64,000 bases of DNA. It comes from Norana najaformis (Eukaryota > Annelida > Clitellata > Crassiclitellata > Hormogastridae). Below are positions 46,876-55,812 of this stretch, piece by piece. A program made the translations under genes and the position numbers. The stretch is taken from the NCBI GenBank assembly GCA_964023275.1, contig OZ029928.1, positions 16,227,182 through 16,291,181 of the forward strand. The letters run 5' to 3'. The notes beneath the pieces were generated by a model, which saw only the letters and a program-made list of their open reading frames with translations, ran no database searches and was not told the origin of the DNA. Numbering within the stretch: position 1 is the stretch's first letter; every line of letters starts with the position of its first letter.

Positions 46876-47995
46876 TATTCGCAGCAATGCCAGCTGGGCA
46901 GCAGGCGCCGAAGAAGGAGGCAGACCATTGCGGCGTTGCATGCACCCTTCGCGGGAGACGGGAAGGCAGCCGATCCTGAGAGCCTGACTCACCACCGAAG
47001 GCCTACTCAGAGTGAGGATAAGAACGAGGAGGAAGCAGAGCACGGAGGAGGGGAAGGCTCAGTCAAAGGCTGCACACAAGGCAACAAGCACCACACAACA
47101 AATCGTAATTGTAATCGTAAACTCGAGATTTCTACAGCGCCCAACGAGAGCTAAGTCGCGGGAACCAGCTTATTCACAGGTGCTCAGTCAAATCAAAATC
47201 GATAGGCAAGAAGGGTTCGGTTCCAGGTCAAGATCCACGAGTCAGACAGTCATGGGGTATCGTAACTTTCTAAAATCTCAAGAGCACAGGAAGTCCTGCA
47301 CTTGCCCCGTGTCCTGGTCATTGGGATTTCCACACTGCCGACTCATGAGCCAGAAATGAGTGCCTTCCCAGTGGCGGATCCAGGACTGCTTACATGGGTG
47401 GCAAGAGAATTTCCAGAGGGGCGCCACATTCTGGCAGTCCATGGGTTGGTCTGAGGAGCCCCGCCATATAACCAAGAGGGGGCGGGAGAGCGAACTGCCC
47501 CCAACCCTATAGCTAAATCCGCCACTGTGCCTTCCCTATGTTCTATGGGAGCTTCGCCTACATAACTACAGATTAGAAATGAAGTAACACGGTAACTCCA
47601 CCGGGAGTCACCTTGTTTGGGGGCAGTGCCAGTCCCAAGCCTGGATAAAGGAGGAGGGCGATGTCAACGGCCTTTGATGCCAAAAGATGTCGTTAAAGAC
47701 TGGAGCTACCACTAAGACAGACAGTCCTTCGATACGAAGACATTTCCGCAGGATGAAGTCATTCAGCCATGCCTCTGATGGAATGTTCCGTCATGCTGAA
47801 AGAATGCCTGCTCATTGAATTCCACGCACAGTGGCCTACATGTAAGATAAGAAAGAAAGAAAGAGAAACAAAGGAAGACTACGACAACAATGGATAGGAT
47901 AAACAAAGACAACAATAACAGGTAAAAGCACTAGGTCTGACAAATGACTGAAAAGAATTGTGATCACTCATTCGCTGGTGTTCAGGAACTGATGA

Positions 47996-48029
<34 letters not shown>

Positions 48030-48088
48030 GATGATGATGATGAGAAGAATGATGGTGATGATGATGATGATGATGAAAAGAATGATGG

Positions 48089-48119
<31 letters not shown>

Positions 48120-48157
48120 AAGAATGATGGTGATGATGATGATGAAAAGAATGATGG

Positions 48158-48188
<31 letters not shown>

Positions 48189-48199
48189 AAGAATGATGG

Positions 48200-48233
<34 letters not shown>

Positions 48234-51200
48234 AAGAATGATGGTGATGATGATGATTATGTGGATGATGACGTTGATGATGATAGTGGTGGTGACGATT
48301 AAGATGACGATGATTAAGATAAAGATGATGATGAATATCAATATGATGTTGATGATGATGATGATGATGACGAAGACGACGACGATGATGATGCTAACGA
48401 TGATGCTGATGATGGTGCTGCTGCTGATGATGATTACAATGAAGATTATGTATGCAATGTAACATTAAAGATTTACCGAGCATCATAAGCTACTTCTAAT
48501 GTGTTTAGCATCAACAGCTGCCAGACTGATTGGTAAAAGAGTCAAGCAATAAACACGAGAATATAAACTTGTCAAACAATCCGGAAAATCAGCCAACAAA
48601 GAAACTCTTCATAACTCAACGTAAGGACATGTTGAACTTCAGATTAAAACCGTTGTTTATCAATATGCCACTCTGTTACCAACAGACACTGATGTGGCTA
48701 TAACAGCATAAATTGTCTGGCAATGAGGGGTAGTGTTGCCAACAGAAAGATCGTTAGTATAGTCTCCACAGAGTTAGTTTGGTCTGTATAGTGTTAGGGT
48801 CATCTCCATAGTGTTAGGGTCATCTCCATAGTGTTAGGGTCATCTCCATAGTGTTAGGGTCATCTCCATAGTGTTACTATGGTCTCCACAGTACACTGGA
48901 ACCTCCTAACAAGTAATACTTAATGACTTAACGTGATGTTAACGAAATACTTAATGACTTAATATGATCTTAATGACATTTTTAACATCACTGCGGATTG
49001 CGTAGAGAGAGAGCTACTGAGTTGTTTCTTCTTTAAGTGGTGCTATATAAATGTGTGGTTACAATTACAGTTACAACAATGCTATATGTGGATGCCATAT
49101 TACATACTATGTCATAAATAAAGACATTTTCTAAAGCTGAATTAAATTTTTTGATCCACGTCTCCAACCACATTAAATCAAAATCTGCATAAAAAGAAAG
49201 GTGTTATGTGACGGTTCTGGTGTGATTACGACAAAATGCTCTGATGGCAGGCAACAGTAACTAGGAGGGCATCAAGGAGTGTCTGGCAAAAGTAGACACA
49301 CCAGCTGTCAGCGTGGCTCTTCATGGTGGCCAAATCTGTCTGATAGTAAGCCTCAGTGCTGCTACCAAACATCAAATCATACTGCATTACGAAAACGGCA
49401 ATGTGGTAGGCATCAGACAGGGTTACACTAGATTAGAAAGAACAGTAGTATCTGATCACCAGATAATTATGTCAGTGGGTGTTCTGGCCACATAAGTATC
49501 TAATTCAACCATGTATTACTAGTACCCGTGCAGTATGTTCGTTGTTTTGAAGAATTTGACATCACCACCAAAGACCAAAGATATGCGTCCAAAATGCCGG
49601 CACCAGACTTCAACAAACAGCCAGATATCACATTACACAAGGCTTCCCAGAAACTATAAATAGCTTGGATTTACCCTCTGACCTCAATATACGTCACAGG
49701 TCCCGACGGCAAACTATATTCAGCTATTAACTACCCATCGACTGATTATTTAACAGGAAAACTCGCTTCAAGGGAAACGTTTTTTAACCGTTTGCACTGC
49801 AATATCTGACATCAGTCACTTACTCTCACGAAGGCACACAATCTGTAATGCATACACAAAAGTTGTGTCTGGCACAGCAGACACTACTTTGGTCAGAACA
49901 TTCAGACACTAACTGCCTAGTCAATGTAACAGCAGATATTACGCTTTCAAAGTAAAGTCTGCAAGAAAGACCTGCAGAATATTGTAAATTGTTTGGATTG
50001 CAACAACTTGCATCATCTTGTATCAGCCACAACTGTAATACGTACAGCACACACTACACAAGTTGTGTCTAGAACATCAGACACCAGTGTGACTTAATTC
50101 CAAAAGCCACAGAAACTGTAACAACAGATACTGCACTTTAAAAATGTCTAGTCACAGCACACACTACAAAAGTAGTGTCCTGAACATCAGACACCAGCGT
50201 GACTTAATTCCACAAAGCCACAGAAACCGTAAGAGCAGATACTGCACTTTAAAAACTGTCCAGTCACAGCACACACTACACAAAAAGTGTCTAGAACATC
50301 AAACACCAGTGTGACTTAATTCCACAAAGCCACAGAAACTGTAACAGCAGATACTGCACTTTAAAAAAGTCTGGTCACAGCACACACTAGTGTGGCTAAA
50401 ACCTACAGCCACACAATTTGCCTCACTACAGTAAAAGGTCACTTCACTGATCAACTGTGTAAACCACACAGAAATCTACAGGTCAATATGCAAGATTAGT
50501 ACACCAGACACTCAACATAATGCAGTTTCTTGACAGTCACATCAACCAGCACTTACAAAGGTAAACAACAGGTCTTTGAAACAGCATGGAACAGTCTTCC
50601 TGACCACACGAAGAATGCACCATCTCTAGACACTAACTCAAGACTTACCTATTTAAAATATCATACGACATACGACTGTCACTGATTTTTGAACTCATGT
50701 ACACCACTCAATTTTTCGGTCTTGGTGGTGCTACGGAGCTACATAAATTGTCTTATTGCTATATGAAGTTTGTCTGATAAGTTAGCATATTGCATCTTCG
50801 TTTCTTTTCATGACTACGTCAGACTATTAAGTTATGAAAAAACTCTGACCTAGTATCATTTGAGTATTCAAACAACTTCCACTTTTAGTTCACCAAACCT
50901 CTTAAGCAGTTTTGCAACACATAACCTACCTACTTTGCCTTACTACTTAGGTCTTAGGTAGCATCGCAACATGTAACTTACCTCTTTGCAACCTGACTAC
51001 ATGTACTTAGCTCTTCGGTAGCATCGAAATTTGTAACTTACCTCTTTCGCAACCCGACAACTTAGCTCTTAAGTAGCATAGCAACTCGTAACTGACCTCT
51101 TTTGCAACCTGACAACTTAGCTCTTAAGTAGCATAGCAACTCGTAACTTACCTCTTTTGCAACCTGACAACTTAGCTCTTAAGTAGCATAGCAACTCGTA

Positions 51201-51412
51201 ACTTACCTCTTTCGCAACCTGACAACTTAGCTCTTCGGTAGCATCGAAATTTGTAACTTAACTCTTTCGCAACCTGACAACTTATCTCCTAAGTAGCATA
51301 GCAACTCGTAACTGACCTCTTTTGCAACCTGACTCAGGGCTTGGTCCTCAGCCGAGCTTTGGCGCAACGTCGTACGTTTTCTACTGGCACTGTAGTCGGC
51401 CGGCGATGCCAT
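33037..51412 (-). CDS. LRRFIP2: LRRFIP1/2 orthologue, Flightless-1-interacting protein (12 exons)
   Basis: LRRFIP proteins are cytoplasmic coiled-coil adaptors that bind the leucine-rich repeats of Flightless-1 and modulate actin, Wnt/Dishevelled and innate signalling in vertebrates. Minus-strand coding exons: 51412-51317, 43521-43435, 41745-41701 (or from 41748), 39971-39894, 39115-38945, 37794-37702, 37131-36972, 35654-35605, 34974-34842, 34315-34236, 33791-33687, 33138-33037. The sum is 1200 nt, or 399 residues (400 with the alternative Gln), which agrees with short LRRFIP2 isoforms. Diagnostic segments are [73 protein letters not shown] and [18 protein letters not shown]. The protein is almost entirely coiled coil. 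Whether it is closer to LRRFIP1 or LRRFIP2 is not decidable here. Confidence 0.93.
33148..33535. repeat. minisatellite (about 33 bp) beside last LRRFIP acceptor
   Basis: Eleven or so imperfect units of GACTCAGCCAATCAATTCAG plus AGCATTAATACA begin about 10 bases beyond the acceptor AG (33139-33140) of exon 12, occupying the usual polypyrimidine/branch zone. Confidence 0.85.
34450..34562 (+). mobile_element. LINE family B 3' end
   Basis: TTCTCCAGTGGTTCATGATT, GACCATCGACTGTTG and a TTAGATTAGATTAGATTAG tail. Confidence 0.75.
34995..35075 (+). mobile_element. LINE family C 3' end
   Basis: ACCTCTGTTGAGTTTATTCT, CTAAGCGGCGCTTTACAAAT and an ATTACAATTACGATTACA tail. Confidence 0.7.
35165..35375 (-). 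mobile_element. LINE family D copy with reverse-transcriptase end, minus strand
   Basis: An AATAATAATAAT tail in complement is followed by ATTTATATAGCGCCGTAGCA. The complement then encodes [19 protein letters not shown] and [17 protein letters not shown], a CR1-like reverse-transcriptase C-terminus. The same 3' end without its tail complement occurs at 54150-54245, 46436-46470 and 62915-63015. Confidence 0.82.
35825..36870. repeat. 26-bp minisatellite interrupted by a LINE
   Basis: Units of ACTATACTGTACTATACATG plus TCAAAC occur at 35825-35910 and again at 36575-36870. The intervening 660 bases are a family A LINE end. Right-hand units are almost identical and left-hand units more diverged. 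Confidence 0.88.
35911..36571 (+). mobile_element. LINE family A, longest copy, open reverse-transcriptase end
   Basis: A frame open from 35920 to TAG at 36424-36426 (168 codons, no internal stop) reads [56 protein letters not shown] and [20 protein letters not shown]. This is the C-terminal part of a CR1/L2-type reverse transcriptase. The family A 3' UTR and an ATTACGATTACGATAAA end follow. It identifies all the short family A pieces as LINE 3' ends. No apurinic endonuclease or catalytic reverse-transcriptase motif is included. Confidence 0.88.
37465..37628 (-). mobile_element. LINE family B 3' end with expanded tail
   Basis: About 110 bases of (AATCT/AATCC)n form an expanded tail, followed by AAAGACTTCTATAGCGCCGT and CCCAAGGCAACAGTTGG. 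Confidence 0.8.
38290..38556 (-). mobile_element. tRNA-derived SINE-1, minus strand
   Basis: The complement of TGGGATTCGTTCATTGCTGG and of the SINE-1 head, ending ACCAAACGCATTACCAAAAGATC. Confidence 0.78.
38557..38865. mobile_element. LINE family A (minus) split by family E (plus)
   Basis: 38558-38592 is the start of a minus-oriented family A end (GATCGTAATCATAATTCCGA). 38593-38748 is family E in + orientation (GTCCATGCATGGGGACCTTA to a TTTACATTTAC tail). 38750-38830 resumes family A (GCCACGGGGACCAGCTTATT). The joined family A parts are contiguous with other copies, so family E inserted into it and is younger here. Confidence 0.8.
39195..39300 (-). mobile_element. family E 3' end, minus strand
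   Basis: AAACGTAAATGTACATG, then CTATAGCAACCGTACGCC and CATTTTTCAGTGAATGT. Confidence 0.6.
40165..40470 (+). mobile_element. two family E copies in a row
   Basis: 40165-40305 and 40340-40465 both contain GGCAGTGGTGGTGAAGGATC (GGCAGCGGTGG in the second), CTCACCCGATTAATT and a TTTACATTTACA tail. Confidence 0.78.
40745..40940 (-). repeat. duplicated LRRFIP exon 8 acceptor segment in intron 3
   Basis: 40785-40935 resembles 35646-35825 (CTTTCATCTGAACATTTACA, ATTTTAAAGCCACCAA, AAAAATGAAATTT, ATGAACAGCAT in the parent). The parent contains the acceptor of exon 8 (TTCAG/ATGAAAG on the minus strand), so this copy carries a second intact acceptor-like site. It abuts a dispersed motif (TTAACATGCCATATGTCC) that also occurs at 11130-11165. 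Confidence 0.75.
40977..41150 (+). mobile_element. LINE reverse-transcriptase C-terminal fragment
   Basis: The + frame reads [40 protein letters not shown] and [16 protein letters not shown] before TGA at about 41148. This is the RTE-like terminal motif. No tail was recognised. Confidence 0.75.
41300..41535 (+). mobile_element. LINE family B 3' end, tail duplicated
   Basis: GGTTTCTCTGAACCATTGG, TTTTTGACTGCAATTTTGAC and TATAGAAGTCTTAAGATTAG, with a GATTA tail. About 75 bases later GTAGAAGTCTTAAGATTAG and the tail occur again. Confidence 0.78.
42060..43425. repeat. 1.4-kb minisatellite in LRRFIP intron 2
   Basis: More than 25 units of about 45-60 bp are built from AGAATGGCTAACATCTTGCC, TACATAGCATAGCATAGCAT and GAGG. 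Some variants (ATATCATAAGAATGGC) recur at intervals, giving a higher-order pattern. Its right end, GCGGAAAACAGCTGAC, runs into the exon 2 donor at 43433-43434. A similar GAGGAAAACAGCCATC lies inside the array at 42427. Confidence 0.92.
43570..43870 (+). mobile_element. SINE-1, two partial copies in tandem
   Basis: CAAGTCCTGCGATGCACTGG and GGATTCGTCCATTGCC occur at 43577 and again at 43731. Each is followed by a GATATGGGATACTTCACTT/GATGTGGTATACTTTACTT tail. The tRNA-like heads are missing. Confidence 0.8.
43880..44075. repeat. AT-rich AATAAAATTAATAA tract
   Basis: Short, irregular repeats of GTAATAAAATTAATAAC. Confidence 0.7.
44500..44925. repeat. CAA/CAG trinucleotide array
   Basis: About 400 bases of interrupted CAA, CAG and ATAACAG triplets. 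It is read as poly-Leu or poly-Val on the minus strand and is not a gene. Confidence 0.92.
45290..45505. repeat. TGTCTGCC/TCTG tract
   Basis: Imperfect TCTGTGTCTGCCTGCCTATG repeats followed by CTGT units. Confidence 0.85.
45750..45815 (+). mobile_element. SINE-1 tail fragment
   Basis: AATGAGCGCCTCCCCTACAT and TGTGGGATATGGGATACTTT. Confidence 0.65.
46130..46265. repeat. dispersed repeat shared with 48720-48960
   Basis: GAGGGGTAGTGTTGCC, ACAG and TGGAACCTCCTTACA are shared in order with the copy at 48725-48960. Family unknown, with a faint resemblance to Tigger ends. Confidence 0.55.
46436..46605 (+). mobile_element. LINE family D end plus ATT/CAG microsatellites
   Basis: AGCGCCCTTTTTGGCCTCGG, CTCTATAAATCATCATC, then (CAG)n, (CAC)n and (ATT)n. 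Confidence 0.6.
46663..46677 (+). repeat. 15-base G homopolymer
   Basis: An uninterrupted run of 15 G. Runs of this length are rare and are often mis-sized in sequencing. Confidence 0.85.
46780..47100 (+). CDS. coding-like open frame, possible exon
   Basis: A + frame opens with ATG at 46780 and runs to 47154. It has compositionally varied residues such as [18 protein letters not shown], a poly-Ser run from (CAG)n read as AGC (46848-46875) and [17 protein letters not shown]. The region is richer in CG than its surroundings. The last 50 bases belong to a LINE, so any real exon would end before about 47100. It lies inside LRRFIP intron 1 on the opposite strand. I do not recognise a family; this may be chance or a nested gene. 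Confidence 0.25.
47100..47262 (-). mobile_element. LINE family A 3' end, minus strand
   Basis: AATCGTAATTGTAATCGTAA, CGAGATTTCTACAGCGCCCA and AATCGATAGGCAAGAAGGG. Confidence 0.82.
47280..47365 (+). mobile_element. SINE-1 body fragment
   Basis: GAAGTCCTGCACTTGCCCCG then CATTGGGATTTCCACACTGC is a diverged SINE-1 body. Confidence 0.5.
47369..47527. mobile_element. hAT-type MITE with 8-bp target duplication
   Basis: A 159-bp element begins CAGTGGCGGAT and ends ATCCGCCACTG (11-bp perfect terminal inverted repeats). It is flanked by TGCCTTCC at 47361-47368 and TGCCTTCC at 47528-47535. The 8-bp duplication and CAGNGGCG ends fit the hAT superfamily. It is non-coding. Confidence 0.9.
47985..48445. 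repeat. GAT array with GAAAAGAATGATGGT higher-order unit
   Basis: About 460 bases of GAT triplets in which GATGAAAAGAATGATGGT recurs five times between 48030 and 48245. It is not a coding Met/Asp protein. Confidence 0.92.
48720..48965. repeat. dispersed repeat holding a 20-bp minisatellite
   Basis: This is the repeat shared with 46130, opened at 48780-48882 by five copies of GTGTTAGGGTCATCTCCATA. Confidence 0.75.
48985..49080 (+). mobile_element. LINE family C 3' end, diverged
   Basis: TTTAAGTGGTGCTATATAAA and a GTTACAATTACAGTTACAA tail. Confidence 0.55.
49840..50405. repeat. tandem repeat of about 115 bp in LRRFIP intron 1
   Basis: AGAACATCAGACACCAGTGT, GACTTAATTCCACAAAGCC and GCAGATACTGCACTTTAAAA recur about every 115-120 bases, with three good copies from 50060 and older ones before that. 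Confidence 0.82.
50570..50765 (+). mobile_element. diverged CR1-like LINE end
   Basis: A frame near 50574-50645 reads as [19 protein letters not shown]-like sequence, followed by GGTGGTGCTACGGAGCTAC and ATAAATTGTCTTATTGC. It is related to family D but old. Confidence 0.6.
50930..51335 (-). repeat. 55-60-bp minisatellite containing the exon 1 splice donor
   Basis: Seven units of 55-60 bp (minus-strand donors near 51316, 51261, 51206, 51151, 51096, 51041 and 50981). The minus-strand unit reads CAGGTTGCAAAAGAGGTAAG, then TTACGAGTTGCTATGCTAC. The unit nearest the coding part overlaps the last codons of LRRFIP exon 1 and its donor. At least five of the others keep AGAGGTAAGT or AGAGGTCAGT intact. 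Confidence 0.93.
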
Positions 51413-51444
51413 TACGAACTAAAGTTTGCATTCAGCGCTTTTAC
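51413..51444 (-). promoter_or_regulatory. LRRFIP2: LRRFIP 5' leader part of exon 2
   Basis: Directly upstream of the ATG, TTTCAG/GTAAAAGCG at 51444/51445 looks like an acceptor, so the leader is probably split from a non-coding first exon near 52289-52380. ATG context is CGTAATGGC. Confidence 0.45.
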
Positions 51445-52288
51445 CTGAAATTATAAACCAGCATTAATCAATCAATCCCAAAGCTGATGTAAAGATGTGT
51501 ACCCAGGCAATATACACATCTATTATCCTCATAAATTTAAATGAGTATAAGGAAAATGGGTAATAAGTTCCCTGCTTGTCCTAACCACTGTCAACACCTT
51601 ATACTCCGTAGGACTAGTTTAGGGTCGTTGACACACCTTTGAGGTGGTTGTTAATTGTGCAAGTTAAAAATGTTTGCTTAATAATAATGATAATAATATA
51701 CTGAGCCATTCCAAACATTGTGGACTCACTTCATAATTCACTGTAATGTAACAGGATACGTATGCAGCTACAGACTGGAGTTGAAAATGCTGTGATCAAG
51801 GCCGAATTGGAAATGTCTGTATAGCACCTGTTAAGATTGGAAATGCGTCATAACATCAACACACCCCAACCTATTTGCAATAAACCACGAGGTTTCCAGC
51901 CAACTATTAATATCACACGTTATAAATAATCGTCAGACTAGTGACGCTTACAAAAGTGGGGCACTTAAATCACCGGTATTGATTCAAAGAAAAAGAAGCC
52001 AGGAAAACCGATAAGCGACGAAATTATGCTAACTGAATTCCAGTAACCAGACTGTAACGATACCTTGTGTCTTAATGCCTGCTCTACAAAAGTTACTGGA
52101 TCAGAAGTATAGCTGAAAAATAGCCGACAGTCACACGTTTTCACAAGAAAATACAAAATCGTCGAAATGGTAACATCGCGTGACCCTCTTCCAAGAAAAA
52201 ACGCTAATCCACAGTACGAAATCCAACCGAATAAAAACTCCTGAAAAACTTTAACTTTCTCAAGCTTTTTTTACATAACTCCACTGAC

Positions 52289-52385
52289 CTCTCCACTTTA
52301 AAGCCCGGACGTGGAGCTTGCGGACTTCCGCTGGAGACTTGATACATGGATAACATTTGCATCTTTGCGATGACGTTATTTTCTA
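52289..52385 (-). promoter_or_regulatory. LRRFIP2: probable LRRFIP first exon and promoter
   Basis: On the minus strand a GC-richer island contains GTTATCCATGTATC, GCGGAAGTCCGC (ETS-like GGAAGT) and a donor GGAGAG/GTCAGT at 52288/52289. A CRE half site, TAACGTCATC, lies at about 52369-52378, upstream in transcription. This is the only promoter-like sequence 5' of the gene. No transcript evidence. Confidence 0.4.
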
Positions 52386-52534
52386 TGTATAGCGTTAGTT
52401 AAATTTAATTTGCTTGTTATTAGCGCTGATCAATTACTAAAAGCAGTTATAACCGATAAAGTAGTTGTAAGATTTAACCGAATTCTGCTTCTGTGGTACA
52501 ATAACGTATCACTATTCATCAATATTACGAAGGC

Positions 52535-52690
52535 TGTCTGACTGCCTGAATTCTGGATCTTGACCTGGAACCGAACCCTTTTGCCTATCGATTTTGTTTT
52601 GACTGAGCGCCTGTGAATAAGCTGGTTCCCGCGACTTAGCTTTCGTTGGGCGCTGTAGAAATCTCGAGATTACGATTACGATTACGAAGA
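52535..52690 (+). mobile_element. LINE family A 3' end
   Basis: A clean copy from CTGAATTCTGGATCTTGACC to CGAGATTACGATTACGATTA. Confidence 0.85.
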
Positions 52691-53047
52691 TTGCAAAGAA
52701 TTTAGTCCTGTGTGGCGCTACAGTTGATTCACTGACGTCACCAAATGTTGAATCTACTCAAACTATGTTCTTTGTGGATGATGTATTTCTTCCAGGGCGC
52801 GTTCCTAGTGGTGTTCTAATGCACCGTCCGCCCGACATCTTCTTGCTACAGTGAGTTTGCAAAATGCTTTTAGCTCAGGTAAAATAGAGAATAGACGATA
52901 ATTGATGCGCTGAATCAAACCAAAACTCCAGCCATTTATGTGGCGACACAATCATACGCCTACCTCGAATAAGGTTGTCAATTTCCCTCTGTAATTACAA
53001 TAAGTGTAAGCCTACTAAAATGCAAACGCGCACGGTTTTATATAGGC

Positions 53048-53124
53048 CTAAATGTAAATGTACACTACACCAGACATATGGCCTCTACCCTGTTCACTTT
53101 TTAATGAATGTATCAGGTGAGAAT
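53048..53124 (-). mobile_element. family E 3' end interrupted by a MITE
   Basis: AAATGTAAATGTACACTACA, ATGGCCTCTACCCTG and CAGGTGAGA, then broken at 53125. Confidence 0.65.
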
Positions 53125-53404
53125 CAGAGGCGTCGATCCGTAGTAAACATTGGAGGGGCCCGGGCCTAAAGTGGGGGTCTGGGCGCAAAGCCCCTGTCGG
53201 GTTCCAGAGGCAAAGCCCTTAGTATGGGGTCAAGAATAGGCCTAATGCAGGAAGAATGAGAACTTTATCAGTGCATAGCTGCCTTTTACTGATTTTACAG
53301 CTAAAATATTGCTGGCCAACCAATGGCCGAGCTCTCATACTCAAAATATTGCCTGAGCACGGGTTCGGGGGGACCCATATGATCGACGCCTCTGGGAACA
53401 TTGG
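53125..53404. mobile_element. MITE with CAGAGGCGTCGAT terminal repeats
   Basis: 280 bp; starts CAGAGGCGTCGAT and ends ATCGACGCCTCTG, a perfect 13-bp inverted repeat. It is non-coding, and no flanking duplication could be identified. Its internal half (AGCTGCCTTTTACTGATTTT then ACAGCTAAAATATTGC) is shared with 55660-55812. Confidence 0.75.
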
Positions 53405-54124
53405 TGTCAATGTAAATCTGTGAAGTAGCACCGCAAGAAAAAAAAAATGGAATCAGAAAGACCAGCGTAACTGCTTCCCAAATAGAGGTGTCGAACCATA
53501 GGCCACATTTAGTGAACACATTTTTCCTTTCTACTTCCTCTAATAAAATTACTTTTTTAATTCTAGATCCCAAATTTTTCGTTAATAAAGACTGGATTGG
53601 ACCCATATAGATTCCTTGGATTGGACCTAAAGACTATTCTTTGAGCATAGACAAAAGTAAAACCATAATTCTTTTCAAAAATGTTTTAATTGCATTAGCA
53701 AGATGGCAGCACAGGTTCATTAATGTCAGTTATATTCGCTAGGTGACAGCACGGTTTTGAAAAAGACCATTAGATCAAATCGCGCGCTGGTTACACGAAT
53801 CCTATGCACGTGTTGACCACTCCTTCACATTCCTTCGGACTGTACGTTTGGCTGTCCCTGTGCTTGTCTGTCGGCCTGTCTGTGTTTATGGCGGATTAGG
53901 CAGCTGGAAAGTGTGCTGCCTGCAGATACGAGAAGGATTGTTGACGTTATTACTACATTTCGGACGCTTGATTTCTTTGTTTGCATATAATTAGTCATGT
54001 ATGTTATTTCCTGCCCATCCCGCTGAGCACCTGCTTGTAAAGGTTTCGCTGTGAGTGTGGCGTTGCCAGATCCATACGTAATACACCTGCCTACTTAATA
54101 TAGTTTTGCCGCCCTTTCTCGGAT

Positions 54125-54242
54125 CTGGCTGGTCACCGATCCCTTATTAAATGGGAAAAGCCTGAACAGCGCCCTTTTCTTCGGCCTCGGCTGTGCTACG
54201 GCGCTATATAAATTTTATTATTATTATTGTTTGTTATTGTTC

Positions 54243-54279
<37 letters not shown>

Positions 54280-54302
54280 TACTACTACTGCTACTATTAT
54301 TA
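54125..54302 (+). mobile_element. LINE family D 3' end with ATT array
   Basis: AACAGCGCCCTTTTCTTCGG, GCTGTGCTACGGCGCTATAT and AAATT, then (ATT)n expanded to about 75 bases. Confidence 0.8.
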
Positions 54303-54404
54303 AGTGGGGAAGACTTAAGGGCAGGAACAAAATGTTGGAGGAAATGAATCTTCGGTGAGAAATATAGAAAAAAACTGATGTGGAGGGAAGAATGTTTGCA
54401 CACA

Positions 54405-54775
54405 CGTGGCACACCACTCTGGAATAAACTCCCCCCAGAATTGCCACAGTTTTCTGACCCATCATACAAACTCATCGATGCTCCACCGCTTGCAATTTCT
54501 GCTTCGGCCTTTCATTGAAAGCTCAAAACATTCCTCTTTCACAGATTGTACCCTGACACCCGTTCTTCCTCATCTCTCTCCCCTCTTCAACCCCAAACAC
54601 CACCACCCGTAGCTGCCACCCTGTCTCTCCATCTGACTTTTGGATCTTGACTTGGAACTGAACCCTTTTACCTATCGATTTTGTTTTGACTGAGCGCCTG
54701 TGAATAAGCTGGTACTCGCGGCGCGGCTTTCGTTGGGCGCTGTAGAAATCTCAGAATTACGATTACGATTACAAC
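54405..54775 (+). mobile_element. LINE family A copy with reverse-transcriptase end
   Basis: [19 protein letters not shown]-like codons at 54413-54470 and a decayed FH-KLKTFLFHRLYP segment precede the full 3' end and an ATTACGATTACGATTAC tail. Confidence 0.85.
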
Positions 54776-54819
54776 TTTGTCACCAGGCAGTCAAATTTGG
54801 TAACGATTTATGCTGGAAA

Positions 54820-54920
54820 GTAAATGGGCCCGTGTCTAGGACCTTGGGATTCATCCATTGCCGGCTCAAGGATCAGCGGAGCTGGAATGAACGTGTCCCC
54901 TACGTCCTAATGTTGGACAT
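54820..54920 (+). mobile_element. SINE-1 body fragment
   Basis: GGCCCGTGTCTAGGACCTTG, GGATTCATCCATTGCCGGC and CCCCTACGTCC. Confidence 0.65.
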
Positions 54921-55659
54921 GGTAGCCTTATTGCAGTAGCTTCCAATGTTTAACATCTTATGGCTGCCAGGGTCGTTGACGTCGACCTTTACCTTACTTT
55001 ACCATTAAAGTCATGCGTTTACACAAAATATGCGTGGGGAGGTCAGCTAACTTACTTAAAAATAGAGGTGTCGCCGTGTATCCGACATGGAATGAACAAG
55101 TTTATTCTTTACCACTTTCGCATCTTATAAAATTACTTTAACTGATGTTATGCCCTAATATTTTATTAATAAAAACATGGTTTAGCAAAAAGAAATATCT
55201 TCGAAAATAAGTAGAAGTTAAACAGCGTCTTCTACATTGATTGTGAAAAGACGCATGCCTATTGAAAATGGTTCATTTGCATTCGCTAGGTGGGAGCACG
55301 GTTTCAAAAGCCCATTGAGCTGGCAGTTTCAACACGAATTCCAAACACGTAAGCTATTGACTACTCCTTTTCGTTGCTTCTCTGATTGTTATAATACAGC
55401 ATTTGTAAAGCGCCTCGCATAACCTCTCAAAAACGCTCTAAATTTATTAATTACTCATTTATAACAGGATGTCAACACATTGAGGCACTATATAATCCGC
55501 TTACGTGATTATAATTATGTACTGTTGTAGTACATATTCATGTATCTGTCTTTCTGTCTGTCCGTTTGTTTACCTAAGCAAAAGTAGGCATAGACAGCAA
55601 TACCTAGAGAGGTACGTACAATCGGAAATTACGGACTGGGATTGTTTACTAAAGTCTTA

Positions 55660-55812
55660 AAGTGAAGAATGACAACTTTTGTCAGTCCAGAGCTGCCTTG
55701 TACCGATTTTACAGCTAAAATATTGCCGGGGCCCAAGCAATGGCCGGGCCCCCAGGCTCAAAATATTGCCGGGGCCCGGGCCCCAGGGGCACCCATAGGA
55801 TCGACGCCACTG
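55660..55812. mobile_element. half copy of the 53125 MITE family
   Basis: AGCTGCCTTGTACCGATTTT, ACAGCTAAAATATTGCC and the terminal ATCGACGCCACTG at 55800-55812. The left terminal repeat is missing. Confidence 0.7.

Noticed and set aside
47944-48462. 172-codon Met-rich frame
   Set aside because: It is a reading of a GAT trinucleotide array with a higher-order unit; the opposite strand gives an equally long poly-Ile frame.
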